From: Basidiobolus meristosporus CBS 931.73
Taxonomy: Eukaryota; Basidiobolomycota; Basidiobolomycetes; Basidiobolales; Basidiobolaceae
DNA: 44,725 nucleotides
Direction: 5' to 3'
Assembly (NCBI GenBank): GCA_002104905.1
Contig: MCFE01000690.1
Location: 1 to 44,725 of the forward strand
Position numbers and translations under genes: made by a program
Shown: in pieces, positions 1 through 10,975 of the stretch
Layout of the letters: each line of letters begins with the position of its first letter
Position numbering within the stretch: position 1 is the first letter of the stretch
Notes under the pieces: model-generated
What the model saw: the letters and a program-made list of their open reading frames with translations, nothing else
What the model was told of the DNA's origin: nothing
Databases searched by the model: none

Positions 1-2
1 TG

Positions 3-1607
3 CTTTGCAGCCTACCAGACAAGTATGAGCCACTCATACTTTCCTTTGAAAGCAGTGAAGACAACTTGACTTTAGACTATGTCAAAGGAAGACTTCTCCA
101 TGAAGAACTCAGACATAATGATCAAGCAGAGAAAATCAAAGCTAAAGCTTCATTCATTTCAGAAAGGCACTCAGAAACAAAGGGAAAACAACAAAACCAA
201 AGAAAACCTGGTTGCTGTAACTATTGTAAAAAGCCAGGACACTGGGCAAGAGAATGCAAGAAGAAACAAGCAGATGAAAAACAGAAACTAGAGCAGGCAA
301 ATCATATAACTACTTATGAAGAGTTATTTGTAACCATACAAGAGAGTTCAAGTAACCAAAGTAATGAATGGTATATTGACTCTGGAGCATCACAGCATAT
401 CTGTGGTATAAAGGAGTGGTTCAGCAACTTGAAAACTATTCCCGTAAGAAAAGTTTATCTGGGAGATAACTCTGCTCTGGCAGCTACCACAAGTGGGTAT
501 ATACAACTAAATATGAGCAATAACTCAGGGGCAACTGCAGCAAGACTCACTGACATATGCTATGTACCTGGAATAGCTAAGAACTTACCCTCAGTCAGTA
601 AAGCAACTGCTCAGGGACTGAAATTTGCTTTTACTAAGATGCGCTGCTCAATATTGAGTGAGAATGGACATAAATTAGCTTTGGGAATCAGAGATCATAA
701 TATATACAAGTTACAATGCAAGATCATTGTACCTGAGTATGTCAACATTGCTGATACTTATGAAACCAACTGGGAGACGTGGCATAGGAGGCTAGGACAC
801 ATTGGGGAACACAAAATGAGCCAATTGGTGAAAAATCAGCTTGTTTTGGGCCTAAAAAACTCAGTTCTGATGAAATGGAATGTTTGTAAGGGATGTTCAT
901 ATGACAAACAAGCTAGGCAATGTTTCAAGAGCTCTGAAGGCATCAATACCACCAAAATAATGACAATTGTACACTTAGTCATATGTGGCCCCATGAGAAC
1001 ACTGTCTTTTGGAGCCAAGAGATACTTTATGACGTTTGTTGATGACAAAACAAGATATACATGGGTGTACTTCCTCAAAACAAAGGATGAAGCTATAGAG
1101 ACATTAAAGCACTTCAAGAACCTGGCAGAAACACAAATTGAATGTAAATTGAAGGTACTACAAAGTAACAATGGAGGAGAATACTGCTCAAAAGGGTTTG
1201 CAAAATACTGCTTGTCTACTGATATACTTCAGCAGACCACAGTTCCTCATACTCCACAGCAAAATGGAGTAGCAGAACGTGCAAATAGAACAATAGTAGA
1301 GATGGGAAGATCTATGCTACATGATAAGGGAATGGACTGCAAGTTCTGGGCTGAATCTGTTGCTATCACAGTATACATCAAGAACAGATGCCAAACAACA
1401 GCACCACAAGATTCCACACCCTTTGAAGCATATACAGGCAAAAAACAAGATCTCCAGCACCTCAAAATCTTTGGCAGTGATGTTTTTTATCATATCCCTT
1501 ACAAAAAACGCTCAAAGTTGGAACCAAAGAGTAGGAAAGGGGTTTCCTTGGGTATTGTGAAGATACTAAAGGGTATAGGGTGCATGATGGCAAAATTCAG
1601 AAGCTGA
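3..1607 (+). pseudogene. copia A gag-protease-integrase part, 5' truncated by window edge
   Basis: Ty1/copia polyprotein that copied, processed and integrated the element. The frame is already open at base 3 and reads as the end of a UBN2-type gag. Next comes a zinc knuckle (CNYCKKPGHWAREC, Cx2Cx4Hx4C, about 213-260), then the aspartic protease WYIDSGASQ near 369. The integrase zinc region follows (WHRRLGH near 780, CKGC near 885), then the integrase core with FVDD near 1035 and QQNGVAERANRT near 1257. The middle acidic residue is lost: the usual SDNGGEY reads SNNGGEY, with AAC at 1167-1169. The frame fails near 1545-1607, where a frameshift moves the homology into the frame used downstream. 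Not functional. The family call is secure; the left end is outside the window. Confidence 0.9.
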
Positions 1608-3436
1608 TCAAGAGCAGGGACGTTGTATTTGAGGAGAATTCAGATCAGAAAGCCACAGATATCATTGGCCAGCTGCGTGATGATGCAATCAACAATAATG
1701 AAGAAGATACGTAACAAATCCAGCCAGATACAGAGAATACTTCTACCAGTTCCAGATCAGAACAGATTATCGCAGTTAGGAGATCTACCAGAATAAGATA
1801 TGCCCTTGGATCCTGGTGGCAGACATCCAATGATCATGAAGAAGCTTATCTTACTTTATGTGCCAAACCTCAGAATCTGCAACATGCAATGCAAAGTCCA
1901 GATGCTACTAAGTGGCAAGATGACATGCAGGAGGAGTACCAATCACTGATCAAGGCAAAAATGTGGGAACTGGTAGATTTACTAAATGGGAGAAAGCCAA
2001 TAGCATGTAGATGGGTCTATAAGATCAAGACAACCTCAAATGGTGCTGTTGATAAGTACAAGGCTAGATTGGTGGCTAAAGGCTATTCCCAGATCCAGGA
2101 ACTAGACTTTGAGGAAACATTTGCTCCAGTTGCCAAGTTTAACTCCATTAGAACAGTTCTAGACCTGGCACCTGTACACAGTCTAGATCTTCACCAAATG
2201 GACATCAAAGCAGCCTTTCTGAATGGGGATTTGCAAGAAACTCTTTATATGGAGTAATCAGAAGGCTTTACCAATTCACAAGTACCCTGTAAGGTGTGCA
2301 AACTTAGAAAATCACTGTATGGGCTTAAGCAGGCACCTAGGGCATGGTATAACAGGATTGACACATATCTAGAGGATATTGAGTTCTCTTGTAGCACTGC
2401 AGATCACAGTATATATGTGAAACAGCTCAAACAGGGTGTGATCATCCTAGTTCTTTATGTGGACAACCCTATTATGACTACAAGTGACCAAGAGGCACTT
2501 AAACAGATGAAATCAGATCTCTTAAGCAAGTCTGAGATGAAAGATCTTGGAAAATTGAGCTATTTTCTTGGAATTGAGGTCAAATTTGACATACCTACAC
2601 AGAATCAGTCCAAGTACATCAGGAACATTCTTAGACGCTTCAAAATGGAAAATTGCAAACCTGCAGCTACCCCTATGGACAGTAACCTGAAATTAGGCAA
2701 ATCTCAGCCAGCTATAGATGAAAATGGCTCAAATATGGACCAAAACTTCCTCTATCAATCAATGGTTGGTAGCCTAATGTACTTGATGGTGTCTACATGT
2801 CCAGATAATGCAGTGGCAGTTGGAATAGTCAGTCAATTCATGCAGAGTTATGGATCATATTAAATTGCAGCAATTAAGCGGATTTTCAGATATCTACAAG
2901 GTACCATAAATATGGTACCAGAATACTCTGGAACAGCTAACAGGCAAAAATTTGATGGTTATGGTGATTCAGATTGAGGTAGGGATCTGATTGACAAACG
3001 CTCTACCTCAAGCTATGTATTTCTTTATGCTGGTGCAGCTATTCCTTGGAATTGCAAGAAACAACTAACTGTGGCCCTATCTACAACTGTAGCCAAATAT
3101 ATGGCTGCATGTCAAGCAACTAAGGAGGCTATATGGCTACAAAAATTATTCAAAGACTTAGGTTTTATTTCAGATGAACCAACATGTATTTAGAAGGATA
3201 ATCAAAGTTGTGTTTCATTAGCTAGAAATTCTACTAATCATGCCAGAACTAAGCACATTCATATACAGCATCACTTTGTGAGGAGAGCTGTAGAAAATAA
3301 CTTAGTAGAGTTAGTGTACTGCCCAACTAACACAATGGTGGAAGATATATTGACAAAACCACTAGCTAGGCCACAATTTGTGAATCTCAGAGAGGAATTC
3401 GGATTAGGAAATTATTTAGTTGAGGGGGAGTGTTGA
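1562..3436 (+). pseudogene. copia A reverse transcriptase-RNase H part
   Basis: Continuation of copia A in one frame, broken by stops at 1712-1714, 2255-2257, 2861-2863, 2975-2977 and near 3191. RT is recognisable from KPIACRWVYK, KARLVAKGYSQ, MDIKAAFLNGDL and SLYGLKQAPRAWY. The catalytic YVDD box reads YVDN (AAC at 2465-2467). RNase H follows (KQLTVALSTT, KDNQS, HARTKHIHIQHHF, DILTKPLA); the STTEAEY acidic residue has become STTVAKY. The 2255 stop replaces the Gln of a QPEGF-type motif and the 2975 stop replaces the Trp of DADWG; both are transitions. The reading frame ends with a TGA at 3434-3436, three bases inside the 3' LTR. A dead element. Confidence 0.9.
3421..3430 (+). other. polypurine tract of copia A
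   Basis: A purine-rich run (TGAGGGGGAG) directly before the TGTTG start of the 3' LTR, the usual plus-strand priming site of an LTR retroelement. Confidence 0.75.
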
Positions 3437-3798
3437 AATATTGGACTATTTTGTATCATTCTGCAGCTAATTTTTACTTAACAATTCTGGACTAGTCTTG
3501 TTTACTGTGGGACTAATTTACAGCTCTAACTTTGTCACTTTCTTCAGATCTATGATCTTATGATTATTCCCCTATAGTCAGGATCAAATTAGCACCAATA
3601 ATAACTACTATGTACTAACCCTGAAACTGTTACAGAATGCTTCTGAATATTGAGAAACCCTCCTTACTTAGTGTTACAGCTGTATTACTTCTACAAAGGT
3701 ATAAATACTGAGCCTCTTTATTAGTAAGCAACAGTTCAACTATTATCACTATTTCTTGATAAGTTTCTTATATCCAAATCACTTCTTAAATTGCAACA
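3431..3798 (+). repeat. copia A 3' LTR
   Basis: A 368-bp LTR bounded by the inverted pair TGTTG at 3431-3435 and CAACA at 3794-3798. It follows the polypurine tract and contains a TATAAATA box at 3700-3707. The 5' partner lies left of the window, so LTR divergence cannot be measured. Confidence 0.85.
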
Positions 3799-3799
3799 C

Positions 3800-3960
3800 T
3801 TCTGTCTACAGAGAACTTTATCCCTAAGTAATATCTGAGCTATCCTAAATTGGGCTTCTTGGACTCTTTAAAAGTATGGATTTAGTCTCTGCTGATGTTA
3901 CTAGGTTATTAGCAGCTATAATGGGATCATCCACATAGAGAGCTAATAGAACGGGACTTG
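3800..3960 (-). pseudogene. inverted fragment of copia B reverse transcriptase
   Basis: Read on the minus strand this gives SPVLLALYVDD followed by IIAANNL and, after a gap, a YLGIKF-like stretch. That is the catalytic palm of the copia B RT seen at 14500-14680 and 36920-37090. No ends or LTR accompany it. It is wedged between the copia A LTR and family D, apparently through rearrangement rather than insertion of a whole element. Confidence 0.7.
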
Positions 3961-4009
3961 CTTTACCTGACTAATAGTATATACTATTGAATATTGAATA
4001 CAGTACAAT

Positions 4010-4466
4010 GCTCTTGGAACTGGTGTTGCACATTCTGCTTGGCCTCAAGCTCCTGATGGTCCCACAGTATGCTGGCCTTAAGGTGTTGATATGCTTGACT
4101 TGTAACAGCCTGTCAAATATTAGCCTACACTTCATCACTGTACTCCATGGCTTTACATATCTTCAATGAATTTTTTTTAGGCTTTGGTGTAAATACTGCA
4201 ACTTCACCTTCCTATGCTGTGATTGGTGTCTCTGTGGGCTTTATTTTTGAGCACTGTTTTTGTGCTTCAAAGACTGTATGGAGTTCCTGTGCTGCTACAC
4301 TGGTATATACTCAATTCTTAGCTATGACATGGAGCTACTTGAGTTCATTCTTTGCAGCTAAGATAGTGCTTTCTCTACCTGAGATATTGATTGCTCTACA
4401 TATATTATCTGCTCATCCTGTCTCTGGACTATTTGCTTATTTCTCTGGCCTTTGCCTCTTTGCCTT
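4010..4466 (-). pseudogene. family D, middle part (copy D1, distal segment)
   Basis: Nucleotide-level match to 25400-25905, the middle of the best D copy. The two share the stretches AATTCTGCTTGGCC-like, CTCCTGATGGTCCCA and GCTTCAAAGACTGTATGG in the same order. On the minus strand it encodes the segment from the coiled coil to a conserved Trp-rich region; function unknown. It is cut at 4466 by gypsy F; the matching N-terminal part resumes at 7941. Open frames on the plus strand here are shadows. Confidence 0.7.
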
Positions 4467-4781
4467 TGTTATGATCTGTTGTGTGAATGTTCAAGTTAGA
4501 TCAGCTTTTAGTCAAATCAATTAGTTATATATTTAGGTTTTCAGTATATTGGTGTTATCTATCAAATCAGTAGCATAAGTCAGCAAATGAATCAGCAGAT
4601 CCTTATCTGACAGAAATAGATATATTTGGTAGGAGCTTATTAGGTGAAGATGATGCAATCAAATGAGTCATCAGCCACAGCCTAAATTAGGAAATACAGT
4701 TAGTCAGCAATTGATCTGGCAAAATGTATATAATGAGCTGCTGAAATCTAAATAAAGATTAGTTTCAAGTTTTAGTGAAGA
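4467..4781 (+). repeat. gypsy F 5' LTR, 3' end missing
   Basis: Matches the 3' LTR at 7571-7880 closely (shared TTAGTCAAATCA, CAGTATATTGGT, GAGTCATCAGCCACAGCCTA and TTTCAAGTTTTAGTGAA). It starts TGTTATGATCTG and stops aligning near 4781, where the last 60 bp or so of the LTR, any primer site and gag have been deleted. Confidence 0.85.
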
Positions 4782-4799
4782 AGACTCACAACTCACCTT

Positions 4800-7560
4800 C
4801 CATATGACAGAAGAATACCTATCCCAGATGACCTCAAACTCAGGAAAGCTATTATACTTGAATGGAGTAATCAATGGAGTACCTGCCAAGATCATGATTG
4901 ACTCAGGAGTGTTGCATAAGTACATGTCTCAGTAATTTGCTTTGAAAGCTGGAATCAACTTGGAACCCACCAAATCAACTTCAGTCTCAACAGCTGATGT
5001 GAGCTCTCACACAATCAACTGTATTACTTAGCCAGTAAGGATGATGATCAATGACTATGAAGTAGATCTACAGGCCTATATATTTGGGAGCTGCAAGTTT
5101 GACCTTATACTTGGGAAAACCTGGCTATTATGTTGTAATCCATCAATCAACTGCAGAACCCATGCTACTCAGATCCAGAAAGACAACAAGACCTATAAGC
5201 TATTACCTGCCAGACTGGATTTTAACTTGGTCAGTTCCAGTGTGTGTGAAACAAGTGAACTTAGCAAGATACAGCCCTGTAGAGCACTTAGAAAAGGCAC
5301 CCAGATGTTCCTCATGGCAGCATTACAGGAGGAATCCTTTACTCAAGTGCCCCAGAAGGTCCAGATTCTTTGAAGGAGTATTCAGATGTATTTCCTGAAG
5401 AGCTTGTAAGCCTACCACCAGTCAGAGATGTGGATCATGCCATTGAAGCAGGAGATAGCCCTTCAGTGAGTAAGACACCTTACAGAATGAGTCCATTGAA
5501 GTTGGAAGAGATGAAGGGACAAATAGATCAGTTACTGGAGCAAGGATATATTAGACCCAGCAAGTCACCTTGGGGAGCACCAGTACTTTTTGTGAAGAAG
5601 AAGGATGGAACACTTAGGATGTGCATTGACTACAGAGTCCTCAACTCAGTTACCGTGAAGAATTAGTACCCATACCTTGGATTCATGAGCTTGTTGACCA
5701 ACTCAATGGAGCCACTATTCTCCGCAAGATTGACCTCATATCAGGATACTACCAGATTGGGGTGAAGTCAGAAGACATTCCTAAGACAGTATTTGGGACC
5801 ACATATGGACATTAAAAGTACTCAGTCATGAATTTTTGCCTCACCAATGCGTCTGTAACATTCATGACCCTGATGCAGACTGTCTTCCAGGAGTACTTAG
5901 ACAAATTTGTCATAATCTACCTAGATGATATATTGATATATAGCAAGACAAAAAAGTATCACTTGGTGCACATTGAAAAGGTCCTGAAGAAGCTAAGGGA
6001 AAACAAGCTTTATGGCAAGCTACTCAAGTGTGAATTCTTCAAGGAACACGTAGAATATCTGGGACACATAGTGACTAGCACAGGAGTAACCTTAGACACT
6101 AAGAAGGTTGAAGTTATCAAGAATCTGAAGCAGCCCCAAAGCATATCAGAGCTTAGATCATTCCTTGGAATGGATTTCTATTATTGGAGATTTGTCAAGT
6201 ACTTTGCAAGTATTGCAGCCCCTTTAACTGATATACTCAAGAAAGACAATACCTATAAGTGGGACATAGCCTGTGAAACTGCCTTCCAGATGCTCAAGAA
6301 TGAACTTGCTAAGCTGCCAAGCTTAAGAAATCCTGACTTCAGAAAAGAGTTTACTCTGTGCACAGATGCTTCAGATTATGCAATTGGTGGAGTATTGAGC
6401 CAAGAACATAAGGGAAAGGACTACCCTGTTGCCTTTGCATCCAAGAAACTGAACTGAGCAGAGCAAAACTATCCAGTGCATGAGAAGGAGATGCTTGCTG
6501 TAATACACTGTGTGAAGACATGGAGATGCTATATTGAAGGAGTCAAATGTACTGTAAAGACTGATCATGCCTCCCTCAAGCTAGTGAAAACATGTCCAAA
6601 TTGCTAAATCAACCTAGGCCAACCACAGAGAATTGCTGAACTTTCTCCCTTGGAGCCTGTAAGACCATTTAAAAGATGGGGAACTGACTTTATTGGAAGA
6701 CTGTTAACTACCAGGAAATGCAACTGTTGGATCCTAGTAGCAATTGACCATGTCACTAAATGTCAATGGCTTATGCTGTACATATAGCCAGTGAACAAGA
6801 AGTTGCATGTTTTGTCTACCATGAGATCCTAATGAAGTTTGGATGCCCTGTGGAGATTCCATCTAATGGAGGTGCAAACTTTATGGCAAAGACATTGGAA
6901 GCTTACCTGGAAATGCAACACATCAAACACTTGAAAACCTTGGCATATCACCCCAGAACTAATGGAGTCACTGAACGGTTCAATGAATTATTTGGAAAAA
7001 TGCTGACCAAGTATGCAAATGGAGTTGTCAGTAGATGGGATGAGAATATAGACCAAGCACTCTTTGCATGCAGAGTCAGAGTACACAACACCACCCAGCA
7101 ATTGCCATTTTATTTAGTGTATGGATGTGAACCAAGGATTCCATAAGATTTCACACAACCAAAGCTCACAGACACCTTAGAAGATGAGCTCAGTCAGCCA
7201 AGTAGACACCAGCAACTGGAACAAAGACACCAAGAGGCACAGACCAGAGTATCTCCAAGTGCAGAAAAGATGAAGCAGATATTTGATAAGACTATAGGAC
7301 CAGAAGCATTGACAGTAAGGAAATTTGTATTGCTAAGAAACAACATTTGGATGAAGCTTGAGCCACAATGGACAGCACCATTCAAGATCATCAGAGAATG
7401 TCCATTTGCAACTTACCAGCGGGTGAACAAACAAGGCAATATCTGGGATGACCTAGTGCATAGGGACAGACTCAAGCTTGCAAGACTTGCTGCTAATACT
7501 GAACCATCAAGATATTGGTATCATAAGAAAAGAGATTCAGGTGAATCCTCTCAACTTTAG
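4800..7560 (+). pseudogene. gypsy F protease-RT-RNase H-integrase
   Basis: Ty3/gypsy pol order without gag. Protease has IMIDSG near 4894 and a later LILGKTWL near 5106. RT starts near 5370 ([41 protein letters not shown]). A stop at about 5665 and a frameshift break it before KIDLISGYYQI. The catalytic box IIYLDDILIYS near 5908 is intact. RNase H shows FTLCTDASDYAIGG near 6350; a stop follows at 6455. Integrase shows WGTDFIG near 6678 and HPRTNGVTERFNE near 6950. The second catalytic Asp is Asn (AAT at 6865-6867). A C-terminal GPY/F-like module (WTAPFKII) lies near 7370; no chromodomain is visible. Non-functional. Confidence 0.9.
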
Positions 7561-7570
7561 CTGGGGAGAA

Positions 7571-7940
7571 TGCTATGATCTGCCACTTGAATGTTTAAGT
7601 TAGATCAGTTTTTAGTCAAATCAGTTAGTTATATGTTTAGGTTATCAGTATATTGGTATTATCTATCGAATCAGTAGCATTAGTCAGCAAAGGAATCAGC
7701 AGATCCTTATCAGACAGAAATAGATATATTAGGCAGGAGCTTATTAGGTGATGATGATGATATCAAATGAGTCATCAGCCACAGCCTACATTAGGAAATA
7801 CAATTAGTCAGCAATTGATCTGGCAAAATGTATATAAGGAGCTGCTGGAATCTCAATAAAGATCAGTTTCAAGTTTTAGTGAATACAATACTAGCTAAAC
7901 TCTCTATTCCTTTACAACTCTTATACTAAGACTTGTAACA
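7571..7940 (+). repeat. gypsy F 3' LTR
   Basis: A 370-bp LTR from TGCTATGATC to TTGTAACA. Ancestral ends were probably TGTTA and TAACA, judging by the 5' copy. It is preceded by a short purine tract (CTGGGGAGAA, 7561-7570) and carries a TATATAAG box near 7831. Confidence 0.85.
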
Positions 7941-8298
7941 CCATTATCCGCTACACCTAATTGCCTCATTAATGCTTTGGTATAAGCAGACAAAATACCT
8001 GCCAACAAAAGTGGTGGTGGTGTTACGACAGCTACTTGCCGGACTTCAACTAAAGGTACTACTTTTGCTATGTTCTCATCTGCCTCAGCATTATGGTCAA
8101 CTTGCAACTCTGCAGAGATTCCAAATTGAATACTTGACTGATAGCCCAAGGAGTCCACATTATTACCATCAGTGGGCACACTGTCCACAGGGCCTTTTTG
8201 TGTTTTAGCCATGCTTGCTCAACTGAATGTCCAAGCATGCTGTGGTCCAAATATTCTTGTGCTACTGTCTGCAGTGAGTTTGGTTGGGAACCTGACAA
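7941..8298 (-). pseudogene. family D, N-terminal part (copy D1, proximal segment)
   Basis: Minus-strand homologue of the first 120 codons of the D copy at 24236-26296. Shared words include LSGSQPN, KGPVDSVP, GNN, EADEN and TKALM. The start codon region at 8296-8328 is disrupted by a stop and frame changes. At the second D3 stop position this copy has CAA, so the D3 stop is derived. Function unknown. It continues beyond the gypsy F insertion at 4466. Confidence 0.65.
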
Positions 8299-8489
8299 CT
8301 ATGCTTTATATTTTGGTAGCATATACATGAAATTAAGTCAAACTAAAGTGGATATGGTGTCACATATACACATGTATGTGGTGCCAAGGCTTTATTCATA
8401 AAGCATACCATGACAGGTCATCATTATATCTTACATTCATGTAGTTGCAATGTCTCAAGTACAAGATTGTCTTAAATACTTTGAGTATT
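8299..8489. promoter_or_regulatory. flank upstream of D, between D and the H transposase fragment
   Basis: About 190 bp without a gene. It aligns with 26297-26430 upstream of D3 (shared GTCAAAC, GTATGTGGTGCCA, CTTTATT and GTCATCATT), so it travels with family D. The minus strand contains a TATAAAG-like box close to the D start. Because H begins on the other side in the opposite direction, this may be a shared divergent promoter; that is inference. Confidence 0.4.
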
Positions 8490-8654
8490 GACATAAAAGT
8501 GATATAATAGCATTACATTGTTGGGTGTCCAACTGTTTGCCCTATGGACAAGACTACTTTTATTCAATACCATAAGAGAAGAGAATAAAGGACCATGTGG
8601 CTGTTGTAGCAGGCCTCTCATCCATGAAACATGTACACAGCATAGAATGTGTCA
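8490..8654 (+). pseudogene. family H transposase N-terminal fragment
   Basis: Aligns with 21755-21905. One plus-strand frame reads GPCGCCSRPLIHETCTQHRM. The corresponding stretch at 21841 reads RPCGFCNKLLNHEACRQHR. The shared C-x2-C plus R/Q-H arrangement resembles the small zinc-binding N-terminus of fungal Transposase_21-type proteins. It ends where the next D copy starts. Family assignment rests mainly on the longer copy at 22270-23235. Confidence 0.45.
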
Positions 8655-9530
8655 AGCGGCACTGCAAAGTCTAGCATCTCATCTGCCAGTTTTTGCAATC
8701 AATTCTTGAAGTAGTCAAGTGCATTTTGTTGAGCACTGCTCTTGAAGAAGTGCTGCAACCTCTTGGTGTGCCTAGTAATGTTCCAAAATTCCACTGAAGG
8801 AATTGTGATAGTCTTTCAAGCTCTTGATGTTGTAGCCTTGACTGTCAGTGGGATCTCCACTCTGTCAACAATGGAGGATGTGGAGGCTGTGGCAGATAAA
8901 TTACATTTTTCTGCAAACTCATCTACCTTGCTGGAGTGTAGCTTAGCTGGCTGAGCCTCCAACTGATGTGAAAACAGCTGTTTTCTGGTTGGCAAATATT
9001 CTTGGCCATGATGGGATTCAGTCTGTTCTGGGCTGGTGGTGTCAATTGGCAAGAGTAGCAGTTTTTTTTGCATGCCTCCCTATCTGAGGCTTGCGTAGAT
9101 ATTTCTCCCTTTACCTTTTCCTTTGTCACTGCCAGGTCTTTCACTGCTACTCTGTCTGAGCGCTTCTTGTAATGAGCTACAATCTCTTTTGGCCTGCTTT
9201 TCCCTTGCTGGCACTCTTCTAGCAACTTGATGTTTCTTTCCCCCTTGTTTTAGCTCTCCACTCTAGTTGTGCTAGACTCCTGTAAGATCTACTAGTTTTT
9301 ATCACTGCCAGGTCATTTAATGCTACATCAACTGAGTGCTTCTTGAGTGGTACTACACTTTTTCCTTGGTTAATGCTGTGTTGGTGCATCTGTGTCTGCC
9401 TGCTTGTCCACAAATGTCACTCTTGCAGCTACTTGATGTCTCTTTGACACCTGTCTAGAGCTTTTGGCCCTGCTTGTAACAGGCTCTTGAGGAGGTGGCT
9501 GGTTTTTACCCACAGCATCCTTGTTCTTTT
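8655..9530 (-). pseudogene. family D, C-terminal and repeat region (copy D2)
   Basis: Minus-strand homologue of 24460-25370. It includes the tail (AAGAAGTGCTGCAACCTCTTGG on the plus strand), the HSSKVDEFAEK region and about two copies of the 69-residue repeat (QEPVTSRAKSSRQ, KRHQ, DKQADTDAP). Many frame changes leave only short open pieces. It keeps CAG where D3 has its third stop. Function unknown. Its junction at about 9530 with inverted copia B is abrupt. Confidence 0.65.
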
Positions 9531-10378
9531 GAAACTCAGGGAATAAACTTACAGATCCATCTTGCAATCCATCAAGTACCCAATTCAAAAGAAGTTTTTC
9601 CATCCATTTGATGTAAAAAGAACTTTTATTTGGCTGCAATATTCAATACTAATCTGACAGGATTTAACCTGGCTTCCAATGCAAAGGTCTTGGTGTAGTC
9701 AAGCCCTTTTATTTGATAGTACTCATTGGCTGCAAGTCATGCTTTGAGCGTTTCAGTTGTACCAATAGCCATATATTTTGGTTTGAAGACCCATTTCCAT
9801 GCAATTGATTTTTGGTTATTTGGTAATCTGACAAAGTCTCATGTATGATTTTCTATCAGGGCCTGATACTCTTCAGTCATTGCAGATATTCAAGACCTTG
9901 TTTGAGGGCTATTTAAGGCCTCTTTTGCAATCTTTGGCTACTCAATATGTACTGAATAGACAGTTGCTAAGTTTATACCCTCAATAATATAGTAATTTGG
10001 GCTATTTGTGGTCTGGTAGGATCTCCTGGCTTGTCAGAGTGTAATGAGCACTTTTGAGATATTCCTGGGCACTCATTCAAGTTAAATAATAATTGTAGTG
10101 GTCTCTGCACTAACAAGCTCTAATTGTTTTTCTCTGATTTGATCTCAACCATTGATGGATTTGCAATCAAAATTTTGTCTTTGCCTGATGTCACTTCTTG
10201 TAAAGTTGAATCTTATTCAAACAGCACATCCCTGGACTTGCTCAGCTTCTTTGCTTTGGTATTGTAGAATCCAAATGCTTTACTCTCATTGCAGTAGCCA
10301 AAAAATATGGTTTTTTCATTTTTTGGCTCAAGTTTTGACTGATACCTGGGCAGTTTCTTAGGATAAGTTGTGTACCCA
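9531..10378 (-). pseudogene. inverted copia B fragment, end of integrase to start of RT
   Basis: On the minus strand, from high to low coordinate, it reads PKKLPRYQSKLEPK, FFGYCNESKAFGFYNTKAKKL and SKSRDVLFE, then the RT start (FQALME-like, KNQLHGNGSSNQ, AKHDLQP). It ends near IKWM, the counterpart of the MDVKTAF motif. This parallels copia B1 at 13490-14300. Stops and frame changes are frequent. No LTR accompanies it, so it is a rearranged piece rather than an element. Confidence 0.75.
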
Positions 10379-10574
10379 AATACAGGGAACTAGTCAAAAG
10401 CCTCTTATACATTGTTGTGATAAAAAATCATGACTAGGTTTTTATGAAATCTGGGGTGCAATTATTTTTCAAAGATCTCTGGATGGCGTACCAACAGGAT
10501 CAGTACCTCTTAGTCACAGGACTTTAACTTTGTGACAGCCTTTTGACATGATAATCTCAATAACTTTTCATAGG
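10379..10574 (-). repeat. repeat G, inverted copy
   Basis: The reverse complement aligns with 23890-24090. Shared words include AAAAATAATTGCACCCCAGATTTC, interrupted only by small changes, and GTCCTGTGACT.AGAGGTACTGATC. The origin of G is unknown; at its other location it sits next to the D3 tail. Confidence 0.6.
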
Positions 10575-10620
10575 GAGTATTCCTCACAAGTAATGCCTCC
10601 AAGGTCAGTTGGCTTTCAGC
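10575..10620 (+). repeat. 46-bp scrap of the gypsy E LTR
   Basis: GAGTATTCCTCACAAGTAAT and the following CCAAGGTCAGTTGG match the E LTRs (for example 27934-27979) with about two mismatches. The flanks do not match E. It sits exactly at the G/D junction. Confidence 0.7.
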
Positions 10621-10975
10621 AAGGGCCATAACTGAGTGCTTCCTGTAGTGTACTTACTTTTCTCCTTGATGAATGCCACACTGGTGAGTCCATTTTTGCC
10701 TACTTGCCCAAAGCCAGCACTCTCCTAGCAACCTGATGCCTCTTTACCCTTTGTTTGGAACTTCCAGCCAGGATTGAGATGAGATCCTGAGAGATCTGTA
10801 TGTTTTTTCACTGTGAAGTCCTTCACTGCTACTGCAATTAAGTGCTTTTTTTATTGAACTACATGCCTCCTTGATATATGCTGCCTTGATGCATCTGTTT
10901 CTGCTTGCATGTTGTTTACTGGTGCTCTTCCAGCTACCAGACACTTCTTTGCTGCTTGTTTGGAGCTTACAGCCC
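10621..10975 (-). pseudogene. family D repeat units (copy D5)
   Basis: Minus strand encodes degraded copies of the 69-residue D repeat, matching about 25000-25330 by position of LAVIK-, KEACSS-, AYIKEA- and KQ-type words. It is cut at 10976 by the C1 5' LTR. No intact frame. Confidence 0.55.

Larger units (their letters stand above)
4467..7940 (+). mobile_element. gypsy F, internally deleted Ty3/gypsy element inserted in D1
   Basis: Two direct LTRs (4467 and 7571) flank a damaged pol. Family D sequence ends at 4466 and resumes at 7941, which fixes the insertion limits. The flanks GCCTT and CCATT may be a diverged 5-bp target duplication. Gag is missing: after the 5' LTR the sequence runs almost straight into protease. 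A second deletion removes the end of RNase H and most of the integrase zinc domain near 6585-6640. Confidence 0.85.
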
